In this document: piece by piece, positions 50,848 through 58,814 of the stretch
Layout of the letters: the number at the start of each line of letters is the position of its first letter
How positions within the stretch are numbered: position 1 is the stretch's first letter
NCBI GenBank assembly: GCA_023393165.1
Contig: JAEWMJ010000032.1
Coordinates: 310,001 to 374,000 of the forward strand
From: Bacillota bacterium
GTDB lineage: Bacteria; Bacillota; Clostridia; Christensenellales; Christensenellaceae
Direction of reading: 5' to 3'
Length of the DNA: 64,000 nt
Made by a program: the position numbers and the translations under genes
The notes under the pieces: generated by a model
Databases searched by the model: none
The model's input: the letters and a program-made list of their open reading frames with translations, nothing else
Told to the model about the DNA's origin: nothing

Positions 50848-52056
50848 TTAATCATTAATATCTTTTAACAAATGCCCCATTCTTTCTTTTTTTGTTTTGA
50901 GGTAGAACGCATCCACTTCGTTCGGTTTAATTTCTATAGGAACCCTCTCGGTGATGCCCAATCCGAACCCGGAAAGCTCATATATTTTTTGCGGGTTGTT
51001 TGTCAGAAGGCGCAGTGTTTTAACCTCTAAGTCTCTTAATATCTGCGCGCCTATATAGTACTCGCGCTCATCCTCCTTAAATCCGAGCGCAAGATTGGCC
51101 TGCACCGTATCAAGCCCTTTTTCCTGTAATTCATAAGCCTTAAGCTTATTGATCAGCCCGATGCCGCGCCCCTCCTGCCGCATATAAAGCAAAATTCCCC
51201 TTCCTTCCGCTTCAATTTGCCGCATGGCGGTAGCAAGCTGGTCTCCGCAGTCACAGCGCAGCGAACCAAACGTATCGCCCGTCAGACACTCAGAATGCAC
51301 GCGGCACAATACGTTTTTTCCGTCGCCTATGTTCCCCTTCACGAGGGCGACATGGTGTTCTCCGTTTAAAAGATTAATATAACCGTACGCCTTGAATTCG
51401 CCGTATTTGGTAGGCATTTTGGTTGCGGCGGCCCTGAGCACCAGGTTATCGTATGTTTTGCGGTATTCCTGAAGCGCCCGGATGGTGATTATCCTGAAAC
51501 CGAACTCCTGCGCAAGGCCGGTGAGCTCCTGCATTCTCATCAGCGTACCGTCTTCCTTGAGGATTTCACAGCTCAGTGCGCATTCCCTGAGTCCCGCAAG
51601 CCGCATCAGGTCCACCGCTGCTTCGGTGTGTCCGCCGCGTTCCAGTACGCCGTTCTTTTTTGCAACCAGCGGAAGCATATGGCCCGGCCTTCTGAAATCC
51701 TCGGGCTTTGCATCTTCCGCGGCGCACTTCTTGGCCGTTTGAGACCGGTCCGCCGCGGATACGCCTGTCTTGGTATCCACATGGTCGATGGATATGGTAA
51801 AAGCCGTATCCAGCAGGTCCGAAGTATGGGTGACCATCCGGGGAATTTTGAGTTTTAAAGCCAGTTCCTCCCCTATGGGCATGCAGATAAGCCCTTTGCC
51901 ATGGGTCGCCATAAAATTTATAATCCCGGGTTCTGCAAATTGTGCGGCGCAGATAAAATCTCCCGCGCTTTTGCTGTCCTCGTTTTCTCCTACAATGATG
52001 ATTTGTCCGCTTTTTAATGCGTCAATCGCCTGCATGACCGTACTGAATTCGAACAT
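50848..52056 (-). CDS. ribBA: Bifunctional riboflavin biosynthesis protein RibBA
   Basis: A 402-residue fusion. The N-terminal half is 3,4-dihydroxy-2-butanone-4-phosphate synthase (HTSDLLDTAFTISIDH, RRPGHMLPL, RGGHTEAAVDL); the C-terminal half is GTP cyclohydrolase II with the zinc ligands CLTGDTFGSLRCDCGDQLA and RQEGRGIGLINKL. It makes both precursors of riboflavin. I use the ATG at 52056 after AAGGAG. RibD, RibE and RibH are not in the window, and I see no FMN riboswitch, so its control differs from typical rib operons. Confidence 0.94.
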   Translation of the reverse strand: MFEFSTVMQAIDALKSGQIIIVGENEDSKSAGDFICAAQFAEPGIINFMATHGKGLICMPIGEELALKLKIPRMVTHTSDLLDTAFTISIDHVDTKTGVSAADRSQTAKKCAAEDAKPEDFRRPGHMLPLVAKKNGVLERGGHTEAAVDLMRLAGLRECALSCEILKEDGTLMRMQELTGLAQEFGFRIITIRALQEYRKTYDNLVLRAAATKMPTKYGEFKAYGYINLLNGEHHVALVKGNIGDGKNVLCRVHSECLTGDTFGSLRCDCGDQLATAMRQIEAEGRGILLYMRQEGRGIGLINKLKAYELQEKGLDTVQANLALGFKEDEREYYIGAQILRDLEVKTLRLLTNNPQKIYELSGFGLGITERVPIEIKPNEVDAFYLKTKKERMGHLLKDIND

Positions 52057-52182
52057 TTTATCTACTCCTTCATCCGGAAACAATTTAAATAGTTGGTTTT
52101 CTCAAGCTGTAGTATTATTTTATCATGCCGGAAATTATTCTTACAGTAGTTAATTATCGCTATTATCTGCTGTTTTGAAAAT

Positions 52183-52204
52183 AAAAAACGGGACAAATGT
52201 CCCG
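52183..52204 (-). terminator. Terminator of the small Cys-rich gene
   Basis: CGGGACA, AA, TGTCCCG (52189-52204) followed on the minus strand by TTTTTT. It separates the small gene from ribBA. Confidence 0.8.
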
Positions 52205-52260
52205 CAATGAAAATATATTTAAAAAGATGTTAAATACTTAAATTTGTGTGCAGTATTTTA

Positions 52261-52389
52261 CTACCAAAATCCGGGAAAACCACAACAGCATCCAAAAGGC
52301 CTGAAACATCCAAAAGGCCTGCAGCATCCAAAAAAGCCAAAGTTACAAAAGCCGAATCTTGGGAAGCAAAAGGGATTACAGAAAAACAT
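52261..52389 (-). CDS. 42-residue Cys/Phe/Gly-rich peptide
   Basis: A small open frame MFFCNPFCFPRFGFC... ending FPGFW. It has nine Cys, fourteen Phe and seven Gly in 42 residues, and contains an internal repeat RPFGC twice. AGGAGGTGG lies seven bases before the ATG and a clean terminator follows, which argues that it is expressed. No leader peptidase site or modification enzyme is adjacent. It could be a spore-coat or surface peptide or a metal-binding peptide; I cannot assign a family. The frame continues upstream 27 codons but without a ribosome site. Confidence 0.6.
   Translation of the reverse strand: MFFCNPFCFPRFGFCNFGFFGCCRPFGCFRPFGCCCGFPGFW
52289..52333. repeat. 18-base tandem repeat in the Cys-rich gene
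   Basis: CATCCAAAAGGCCTG occurs at 52289-52303 and 52307-52321, and its first nine bases recur at 52325-52333. Period 18 bases (six codons), encoding the RPFGC repeats on the minus strand. Confidence 0.8.
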
Positions 52390-52523
52390 ATAGATCCACC
52401 TCCTTGGACTATTCTGATATATCTTATTCAAACGGACGGGAAAAAGTTCGAATTTTGTTTTTTTATACAATACATTGTAGTATAAGGCATTCGGAAGAGA
52501 GCGGCAGATAAAATTTAACAGAC

Positions 52524-52545
52524 AAAAAAACCGCCAAGGCGGTTT
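52524..52545 (-). terminator. Terminator of the gpsA-like gene
   Basis: AAACCGCC, AA, GGCGGTTT (52528-52545) with T-run on the minus strand. Confidence 0.85.
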
Positions 52546-52548
52546 TTA

Positions 52549-53583
52549 TTAATATTCCGTTTCAAAAGCGCTCCAGGGGATTTGTACGGCGCTTCCGTTA
52601 TTAATAATATCGTCTATATGCAGCAGCAGCGGAAATTTTTCCTGATTCACGACTCCCCGGTGGATCAGATTTTTGACTGCGCGCGCCGTTCTCGTCGCAA
52701 TAACGATGGATTCCAGCGTAACGCCGTCAAGTTCGCGCATCGCTTCTTCAAACGAAAGCCCTCTTCCAAGAAGCGTTCCTATTTTTCTTGTTCTTCCGCC
52801 GAACACGGTGACATACAGGTCTCCGGCGCCATATACAATATTTTCGTCTCCGCCGCCTATTAGTTTTAAAAGCCTGCGCATTTCGCACACGCTCTGGCCG
52901 AATAACGCCGCCTGGGAATTATAATGTTGGATGCCGATCCCCTCTTTTTTCTCGGACAGCCCCACCGCCAGTGTAACGCCCAGGGCATACGCGTTTTTCA
53001 TGGCAACCGCGCATTCAACGCCCACCACATCCGTTGAAAGGCTTACATGATAGTAAGTGCTTTCAAACATTGATTTGATCCGGAGCAGTTCGTCCATATC
53101 AGCCCCGCAAAAGCAAACGTGCGTTTGATCCCGGTCCGCCAGTTCATAGCTGGTGCACGGGCCGCCCACAGCGTAGAGTTTTAATTTTCTGTTTTTCAGT
53201 TTTTGTGCATAAAGGTGCGGATAGGGGATCAGCTGTCCGTCTTCCGTATCCTGCATGCCCTTGGTGACGGACAAAACAGGAAGGTTTTCAGGGATAACGG
53301 GCAGAATATTTTCCGCAAACCAGTCTACGCCGAAACTGCTGACGCCGCCCACCAGAAGGCCGGCTCCCTTGAGAGCTTCATTTAATTCTTCTATCTGATA
53401 ATATTTATAGCCTTGAGGAAGTTTCCGCTTTAATGTGAGATGCTCTCCCGTTTCTTGCGCATGCGATATAATTTCCCGGTCAAGATGCGTTCCCACCAGA
53501 CGGATCTCGTGTCCGTTCTCCCATGCAGGTATTGTAATGGACGATCCCATCATGCCTGCGCCGACTACAGTTATAATGCTCAT
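52549..53583 (-). CDS. gpsA: Glycerol-3-phosphate dehydrogenase-like protein
   Basis: A 344-residue NAD(P)-dependent dehydrogenase. The Rossmann motif is VVGAGMMGSSI at residues 6-16, less usual than GAGSWG. Family landmarks follow: LSVTKGMQ, the catalytic lysine region AVAMKNAYALGV near residue 200, and the GAGDLYVTVFGGRTRKIG loop, which GpsA has as GLGDL...SRN. It is somewhat divergent from housekeeping GpsA, so a second copy may exist elsewhere. GGAG precedes the ATG. Product would feed phospholipid synthesis. Confidence 0.8.
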   Translation of the reverse strand: MSIITVVGAGMMGSSITIPAWENGHEIRLVGTHLDREIISHAQETGEHLTLKRKLPQGYKYYQIEELNEALKGAGLLVGGVSSFGVDWFAENILPVIPENLPVLSVTKGMQDTEDGQLIPYPHLYAQKLKNRKLKLYAVGGPCTSYELADRDQTHVCFCGADMDELLRIKSMFESTYYHVSLSTDVVGVECAVAMKNAYALGVTLAVGLSEKKEGIGIQHYNSQAALFGQSVCEMRRLLKLIGGGDENIVYGAGDLYVTVFGGRTRKIGTLLGRGLSFEEAMRELDGVTLESIVIATRTARAVKNLIHRGVVNQEKFPLLLHIDDIINNGSAVQIPWSAFETEY

Positions 53584-53658
53584 AGTAAATTCTCCTTCGT
53601 TGCGTTAGCATTATATTATCAAAAAATCGGCGCAATGAAAACCATGCGCAGCCGCCGG

Positions 53659-54144
53659 TTACAGAATAAGCTCCATTTTGAGATCCGACTTGGTATATTT
53701 TTCTTTTACATGAGGTACTTTTTTAAAATTGAATTTCTCATACAGGGCTATAGCCGAAATCAGTTTATGGTTTGTAAAGAGAATAATTTTCCTGATATTT
53801 TCCTTTTTGGCGGCTTCCAGACAATGCTCCACCAGTTTCCTGCCGATTCCATGCCCCCTGTATTACCGCGTTACCGCCAATTTTGCCAATTCAAAGGTTG
53901 CGTCGTCAATCTTTATCAACGATACGGTGCCGACTATTTCTTTGCCGTATCTTGCGAAATAGATATATCCTCCCTTTTTCAGAATTACTTCTTTTGGATT
54001 GCAAAGGATTCTTTCATCTTCCGGCTCCAGCAGGGAATATTGCCTGAGCCATTCATAAGACAGGGTTTTCAGTTCGCTCAAATACCGGTCATCAAAATCA
54101 ATGATTTCTATTTGTTTCGTTTGCATTTTTGTATAAATACCCAT
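53659..54144 (-). pseudogene. GNAT acetyltransferase gene with an in-frame stop
   Basis: Read through, the frame encodes 161 residues of a GNAT N-acetyltransferase: PEDERILCNPKEV, GGYIYFARYGKEIVGTVSLI, FELAKLAVTR, then TAA at 53865-53863, then YRGHGIGRKLVEHCLEAA (the acetyl-CoA loop), LYEKFNFKKVP and a normal TAA at 53659. The stop sits exactly where a residue such as Gln or Lys is expected before YRGHGIG, so one base change explains it. As given, only the N-terminal half without the acetyl-CoA site can be made. It follows the MarR gene by one base. Confidence 0.85.
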
Positions 54145-54145
54145 T

Positions 54146-54616
54146 TCAGCTTTCCGGTCCGTTCAGATAGGCTCTCTTCCCGCCCTTTTTCACCAATTCC
54201 CAGTCCGTTTCAATATTTTTTCTCATCTTAACGAGATAGTTTAAGACGAGGGCCTGTTCTTCGCCGGAAATTCCGCAAAGCGCCGTCCGGTTGGAGTATT
54301 CTTCTTCTTTTTTTAACACCTCGAAAATGCGGGCGCCCTTTTGCGTGGGATACAGCAGCAGAATTTTCTTATTATCCGGGGAACTGTTTTTTTCTACAAA
54401 TCCGTTGGATTCCAGTTTCATGATCGCCCGGGAGGCGGTAGCCCTGTCCACATTCAGCATTTCCGCAACCCGCTCCTGAATGATGCCCGGATTTTCGCAT
54501 ATCCTTACCAGGTAGATATATTGCCCCTTCGCCAGGTGGAACTCCTTGAATTCTATATTGCTTATGGATTCAAAACATCTCGCTATTTTTCCGATTTCCC
54601 TTAAAATTTCTTTCAT
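54146..54616 (-). CDS. MarR-family transcriptional regulator
   Basis: A 156-residue regulator with a MarR winged helix: QYIYLVRICENPGIIQERVA, LNVDRATASRAIMKLES (recognition helix, residues about 57-72) and a wing ending PTQKGARIF. Many MarR genes are paired with GNAT acetyltransferases, as here, where the broken GNAT gene follows by one base. GAGG lies about seven bases before the ATG. The operator at 54634-54681 suggests self-control. Confidence 0.9.
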   Translation of the reverse strand: MKEILREIGKIARCFESISNIEFKEFHLAKGQYIYLVRICENPGIIQERVAEMLNVDRATASRAIMKLESNGFVEKNSSPDNKKILLLYPTQKGARIFEVLKKEEEYSNRTALCGISGEEQALVLNYLVKMRKNIETDWELVKKGGKRAYLNGPES

Positions 54617-54633
54617 CCTGATACCTCGCGTTT

Positions 54634-54681
54634 ATATTGCATTTGCAACATTATATCAATATTTTATTATAAATGCAATAT
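54634..54681 (-). promoter_or_regulatory. MarR-type operator region
   Basis: ATATTGCATTT (54634-54644) and its exact complement AAATGCAATAT (54671-54681) are 26 bases apart. The first also contains TTGCA-TT-TGCAA, close to the usual MarR box. They flank the likely promoter of the marR gene. Confidence 0.65.
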
Positions 54682-54746
54682 TTTTTTAACCTGTCTGTAA
54701 GGAGAATTTTTCTAAATAAGGAGTTCATTCATAATTCGCTAATATT

Positions 54747-54803
54747 ATTGATTGACACTTTGTAGTTTTTCATTTATTATAAAACTACAAAGTGTCAATC
54801 AAT
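54747..54803 (+). promoter_or_regulatory. 23-bp-arm dyad containing the promoter of the blaI-type operon
   Basis: The sequence 54747-54769 is the exact complement of 54781-54803, with an 11-base loop. TTGACA (54752-54757), 17 bases, TATTAT (54775-54780) form a strong promoter inside the dyad. Each arm contains ACTACA/TGTAGT, the half-site of BlaI/MecI operators. The Shine-Dalgarno follows immediately at 54804. Confidence 0.85.
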
Positions 54804-54812
54804 GGAGGACGT

Positions 54813-55202
54813 ATGGCAAAATATATCGCGATTTCCGAATCAGAATGGCAGGTTATGAAAATTGTTTGGGATTCTTCTCCAAAAACACTGCAGGATTTTT
54901 TATCTAGTCTGAAGCATACAGGGTGGAGCCCTACCACAATTCAAACATATCTCGCCCGGTTGGTAAAAAAGGGCGCCCTTCATACGGAGCGCCAGGGAAA
55001 ATGCTATCTTTATACGCCTGCAATTTCAGAAAATGAATGTCAACTTGAAGAAAGCAAAACCTTCCTTAGCCGTGTCTACGACGGTTCGTTGTCCAGTATG
55101 GTGTCAGGTTTCGTTAAAAGCGGAAATCTTTCTGAAAAAGAACTGCAGGCCATAAAGAAACTGATTAGCGAACAGGAGAATAAAGATGCAGATCATCGGT
55201 AA
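54813..55202 (+). CDS. BlaI/MecI-family repressor
   Basis: A 129-residue repressor of the penicillinase-repressor family: winged helix ISESEWQVMKIVWDSSP and LSSLKHTGWSPTTIQTYLAR at residues 4-51, wing KKGALHTERQGKCYLYTP, then dimerisation helices. In known systems an M56 membrane protease triggers its cleavage. GGAGG precedes the ATG. It overlaps the protease gene by 17 bases. Related dyads lie over its own promoter and before the ABC genes, so it likely controls both. Confidence 0.92.
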   Translation: MAKYIAISESEWQVMKIVWDSSPKTLQDFLSSLKHTGWSPTTIQTYLARLVKKGALHTERQGKCYLYTPAISENECQLEESKTFLSRVYDGSLSSMVSGFVKSGNLSEKELQAIKKLISEQENKDADHR

Positions 55203-56142
55203 TCTGTTCTACATCATATTATTTACGTCTCTGGTAGGCAGCATATTTGCATTGTTGTCCCTTTTTTTAAAAAATGTATTTCATATAGCCGAACCGTTGT
55301 GGTTTGGCGTACTCGGGGCGATTTTCTTCCTTGTTCCGTTTGTTGTTCCGGAGGTTCAGTTGTTTGCGGCGGAAGACCCCGTTTGGATAGAGAATTATCT
55401 ATTGGCGTCTAAAATCTGGTTATATGGCGGATTGACCTTTCTCCTCTACTTTTTTATACGCTCCATATTTGCATATGCGGCAGTAAAAAAATATCCTTTA
55501 CTTGAAGATGATCGGGCCAAAAAAATCTTTGAGAGTTGTAAAGAACTTGTGCCAATGAAACGATATCCGGAATTGCGCCTGGGAACGCTTAAAGATCCTG
55601 CCTGTGTCATTACTATGATCCGTCCGGTCATAATTCTGAATCTTGAAATATTAAACCGGGCAACGGACCGGGATATTAAAATCATCCTTACGCATGAGTT
55701 GATGCATATCCGGCGGAAGCATCATCTTTTTCAAAGGATTTATGACTTTGTATGTTGTCTGCATTGGTTTAACCCTTTTGTGTGGATTGCGAAGAATAAT
55801 TTTGTCCTTTTCTGTGAAATGGATTGTGACCATAATACAATAATGACTGTACCCAAAATATCCGCCCAGGATTATGCAGGCGCAATGTTGCGGTTCCTGG
55901 AACTTGTGGCAGGAAACAAGCCTAGCCGATATGCGCAAATCGGCGCCCTCAGTTTTCTTTTGACAAAACAACGGTTTCAGCAGATTTTATTTGTTCCGAC
56001 GATTAAAAAGCGTATATTAATTGCTGTGGTCCTGACCCTGATGATCAGCCTGACAATCACATTCTCGGCATTTGCAAGCCGGAGTTATTTTTATCCGTAT
56101 CCAGCCAGCAGCATTCAGACAGAGTACAGCGATATACAATAA
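55186..56142 (+). CDS. M56-family membrane metalloprotease (BlaR1/MecR1-like, no sensor domain)
   Basis: A 318-residue zinc protease with four likely membrane helices (residues about 5-28, 36-58, 70-95 and 285-305). The zinc motif is LTHELMHIRRKHH with HExxH near residue 170; downstream FCEMDCDHNTI supplies the third-ligand region. BlaR1 and MecR1 add a penicillin-binding domain of about 250 residues at the C-terminus; here the chain ends about 12 residues after the last helix. The signal is therefore not a covalently bound beta-lactam on this protein. Confidence 0.88.
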   Translation: MQIIGNLFYIILFTSLVGSIFALLSLFLKNVFHIAEPLWFGVLGAIFFLVPFVVPEVQLFAAEDPVWIENYLLASKIWLYGGLTFLLYFFIRSIFAYAAVKKYPLLEDDRAKKIFESCKELVPMKRYPELRLGTLKDPACVITMIRPVIILNLEILNRATDRDIKIILTHELMHIRRKHHLFQRIYDFVCCLHWFNPFVWIAKNNFVLFCEMDCDHNTIMTVPKISAQDYAGAMLRFLELVAGNKPSRYAQIGALSFLLTKQRFQQILFVPTIKKRILIAVVLTLMISLTITFSAFASRSYFYPYPASSIQTEYSDIQ

Positions 56143-56158
56143 AAATTTTATAATATAA

Positions 56159-56174
56159 AACTACGTTTGTAGTT
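56159..56174 (+). promoter_or_regulatory. Second BlaI-type operator, before the ABC genes
   Basis: AACTAC-GTTT-GTAGTT, a six-base inverted repeat, ends 17 bases before the ABC ATPase ATG. The half-site matches the ACTACA/TGTAGT of the upstream dyad. An AT-rich TATAAT-like stretch lies just before it. Confidence 0.7.
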
Positions 56175-56190
56175 CTTAAGGAGGTTATTT

Positions 56191-57066
56191 ATGGCAAACA
56201 GTATTGAGATTTCGCATCTGTCAAAAGAATACTCCAATCATGTAAAGGCGCTTGACGATGTCAGTTTTTCGGTAGGCAGCGGCGTATATGGACTTCTAGG
56301 GCACAACGGCGCAGGAAAAACCACACTGATGAAATCGATCGTTACCATTTTGCAGCCAACGGGCGGGAGTATTGCCGTATGCGGCTTTGATACGCGGCAA
56401 CATGGAGATCAGGTGCGATCCTGTATCGGGTATCTCCCGCAGGAATTAGGGATGTATCCTTCGCTGTCGGTTTTCGATTTTGTCAGTTATATTGCCGCCC
56501 TGAAAGGTTTCCATGATTCCGGGCAAGTGAAGCATGTACTTGAACTAGTGGATATGCTTCAGTTTTCAAAAATGAAAATCAGCCAGTTGTCCGGCGGGAT
56601 GAAACGCCGGGTTGGGATTGCCCAGGCGCTTGTGGGTGACCCACAGGTCCTGATTGTGGATGAACCAACGGCAGGGCTTGATCCGGAGGAACGGGTGCGT
56701 TTTCGCGGCGTACTTTCCCGCTTTGCGAAGGACGGCAAGACGATCCTGCTTTCTACTCATATTATTGAAGACGTTTATCAGCTTTGCGAGAAATTGGCGG
56801 TACTCAGAAAAGGACATTTGTTTTTTCACGGTTCAACCGAGCGGCTCATGCAGCAGGTAGAAGGAAAGATCAAGATTGTGAAGCTTTCTTCCGAAGAACA
56901 GCTGGCCGGGCTGCAAAGTAAAGCGGTCTTGATCTCCACTACCTATGAACACAAAATGCTGTTTGCCAGAATTATGGATGAAAAGAACAGTTTCCCTGAG
57001 GCTCCGGCAACGGCAACGCTGGAGGATGCCTACGTGTACTGTATGGGAGGTAAGTCTCATGAATAA
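56191..57066 (+). CDS. ABC transporter ATP-binding protein
   Basis: A 291-residue ATPase of the CcmA/DrrA-like class. Walker A is GLLGHNGAGKTTL (near residue 36), signature LSGGMKRRVGIAQAL, Walker B VLIVDEPTAGLDPEE, switch LLSTHIIEDV. The C-terminal 70 residues are the variable tail of this class. It works with the two membrane proteins that follow. AAGGAGG precedes the ATG. The stop overlaps the next gene by eight bases. Confidence 0.93.
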   Translation: MANSIEISHLSKEYSNHVKALDDVSFSVGSGVYGLLGHNGAGKTTLMKSIVTILQPTGGSIAVCGFDTRQHGDQVRSCIGYLPQELGMYPSLSVFDFVSYIAALKGFHDSGQVKHVLELVDMLQFSKMKISQLSGGMKRRVGIAQALVGDPQVLIVDEPTAGLDPEERVRFRGVLSRFAKDGKTILLSTHIIEDVYQLCEKLAVLRKGHLFFHGSTERLMQQVEGKIKIVKLSSEEQLAGLQSKAVLISTTYEHKMLFARIMDEKNSFPEAPATATLEDAYVYCMGGKSHE

Positions 57067-57820
57067 AGTTTTTTCAATTGTGAAGTACGAATATAAGATG
57101 CAGATAAAGCATCCCGCCACCTGGGGGATATTCCTTGCAGCGCTGATACTGGCTATGCTGGATAATTTTCCGTCTGCGGGCAACCTGGCCCGGCTGGAAT
57201 TTCTTAATCAACCGTCCTATTTTACGTATCGGATTATGGGTATAGACAGTTTGCTTTTATTATTCGGTTTGATGTTTCTGGCATCCGGCCGCATTCACAT
57301 GGACAAGAGGAGGTCTATTAAACCTCTGCTGATGTCCACGCCTATCAGCAAAGAACAGTATGTTTGGGGGAAAGCTCTGGGTGGGATACTCTATATGTTT
57401 TCGCTTGTATTTATCCTTCTGTTCCTCTGCACAATCATTTACCTGGTTTTTGTCCCGGATAAATTACAGTTCACTGATTATTTGCTCCCTTTTGTAAAAA
57501 CTCTTTTATTCGTTGGCCTTCCAGCCAGCCTTTTTGTTGGAGCCTGCGCCGTAACTCTTCCGGCGCTGATGGATATAAGGCTTTTCTATTTCATCTTCTC
57601 CGCGCCGTTTATTATCAATGCGTTTACTGTCGGATCTGCGGGACCAATGCCATTCTACATGATTACATCAGGCGATTTAATGAAGTTGATCTGGCAGCAT
57701 CCAAGATACCCTTTTTCAGATATGGCAAGCATTTACGCAAATTTAGCCTTCCTGCTCGGTTGCGGACTATTATCGGTATTCCTGCTGATGCTGAAGCGTA
57801 GGTTTTGGAGGTCTGAATAA
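57059..57820 (+). CDS. ABC transporter membrane subunit
   Basis: A 253-residue membrane protein with about six helices. The N-terminus (NKVFSIVKYEYKMQIKHPATW) is typical of ABC-2 type permeases, followed by GRIHMDKRRSIKPLLMSTPI, the cytosolic loop before helix 2. I use the ATG at 57059 after GGAGG. It overlaps the ATPase gene and its stop overlaps the next start (TAATG). Likely part of an exporter for a peptide, lipid or drug. Confidence 0.85.
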   Translation: MNKVFSIVKYEYKMQIKHPATWGIFLAALILAMLDNFPSAGNLARLEFLNQPSYFTYRIMGIDSLLLLFGLMFLASGRIHMDKRRSIKPLLMSTPISKEQYVWGKALGGILYMFSLVFILLFLCTIIYLVFVPDKLQFTDYLLPFVKTLLFVGLPASLFVGACAVTLPALMDIRLFYFIFSAPFIINAFTVGSAGPMPFYMITSGDLMKLIWQHPRYPFSDMASIYANLAFLLGCGLLSVFLLMLKRRFWRSE

Positions 57821-58455
57821 TGGGCAAACGGCAGATAAACGAACTCAAGATTCTGGGGATCAACCCCTTCCTGATCTCAGCCGCTGTTGTCGCTTCTTTC
57901 GGCTTGCTTGCGTATATTGGCGGCGAATTGCTGAATTTAAGTTATATGGGGTTCGAAGTGATTTTACCTTTCTATTCGGCCATAGCCGTCAGCGAATGGG
58001 CAAAAGTGAGAACGGATGCCAACTATGACATAATTGCCGCACAAAGCAAATCTCTGTTTGCCTGGGTTTTGCGGCGCTTTCTTACTGTGTTTTGCATCGT
58101 TGCTCTTTTTGCTCTTTTAGGGACCGTAATTGTCTCCTTGATCCGCGGAGAAATGCCCTGGCATGAAATACTGCTCCTGTATTTAGCTCCGGCTTTTTTC
58201 CTCTCCACAGTCAGTATCCTGTGTTCGTTCCTATTTCGACATGAACATATATCCATATTGATCTGCGGCGTTATCTGGTTGCTGGAAATGCTTACGCGCA
58301 GCATGCTGCGTTATCCGGGTTATCAATACGTTTATCTGTTTATTCGTTTTGCCGGAGATCAAAATGATATTTGGTTAACCAATAAGTTAATTCTTATAGG
58401 AATAAGCCTTATTCTATGGGCTATGCTTTACTTTTTATGCAAAAAGAAAAGGTAA
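57820..58455 (+). CDS. Membrane protein of the same ABC unit
   Basis: A 211-residue protein with about six hydrophobic segments (for example LISAAVVASFGLLAYIGG, FLTVFCIVALFALLGTVIVS, LICGVIWLLEML). It resembles ABC-2 type membrane subunits in spacing but has little motif. Coupled by TAATG to the previous permease; the two could form the heterodimeric channel. Last gene of the blaI unit. No terminator is clear after it. Confidence 0.75.
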   Translation: MGKRQINELKILGINPFLISAAVVASFGLLAYIGGELLNLSYMGFEVILPFYSAIAVSEWAKVRTDANYDIIAAQSKSLFAWVLRRFLTVFCIVALFALLGTVIVSLIRGEMPWHEILLLYLAPAFFLSTVSILCSFLFRHEHISILICGVIWLLEMLTRSMLRYPGYQYVYLFIRFAGDQNDIWLTNKLILIGISLILWAMLYFLCKKKR

Positions 58456-58814
58456 TGCCAGGTACCGTTCAAGTATGTATCACTTTCGATTATACCTTGA
58501 GCGGGATTTTAGGGATAACCCGTTACGGAAGTCTATACCGGACATACAGGTGTCGGTCACATCCCCGGAATATGCCTTAAAGAATGATCAGCTACCGACA
58601 TGCAGCGGCCTGGCGTAATAAAGTGAACATCATATTAATCGCCTCTGTACTGATAAAAGAATTTTGCACTGTTCAGCAAGCCGGTCTTACCTTTATACGG
58701 AACTGCAAGCTTCTCAAAAACAGGATATCTAAACTCCTAACGTTCGTTTGGCCCATTTCCTGGTGGACTTTTATGTAAAAGAGTCGTCTCATAGGATGCG
58801 GCGAAAATCCGGCT
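58456..58814. other. Spacer without an identified gene
   Basis: About 360 bases between the blaI unit and the convergent carboxylesterase. A 64-codon frame exists on the plus strand but has no ribosome site or recognisable protein text. I see no terminator of good quality and no repeat. Confidence 0.4.

Noticed and set aside
52057..52180. FMN riboswitch before ribBA
   Set aside because: The conserved RFN blocks are absent, and the small gene's terminator sits only about 130 bases upstream.
55186..56142. Calling the M56 protein a beta-lactam sensor BlaR1
   Set aside because: The C-terminal penicillin-binding domain is absent; only the membrane protease part is present.
58584..58778. 64-codon plus-strand frame in the 58.5 kb spacer
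   Set aside because: No Shine-Dalgarno, no recognisable protein family and codon use unlike the neighbours.
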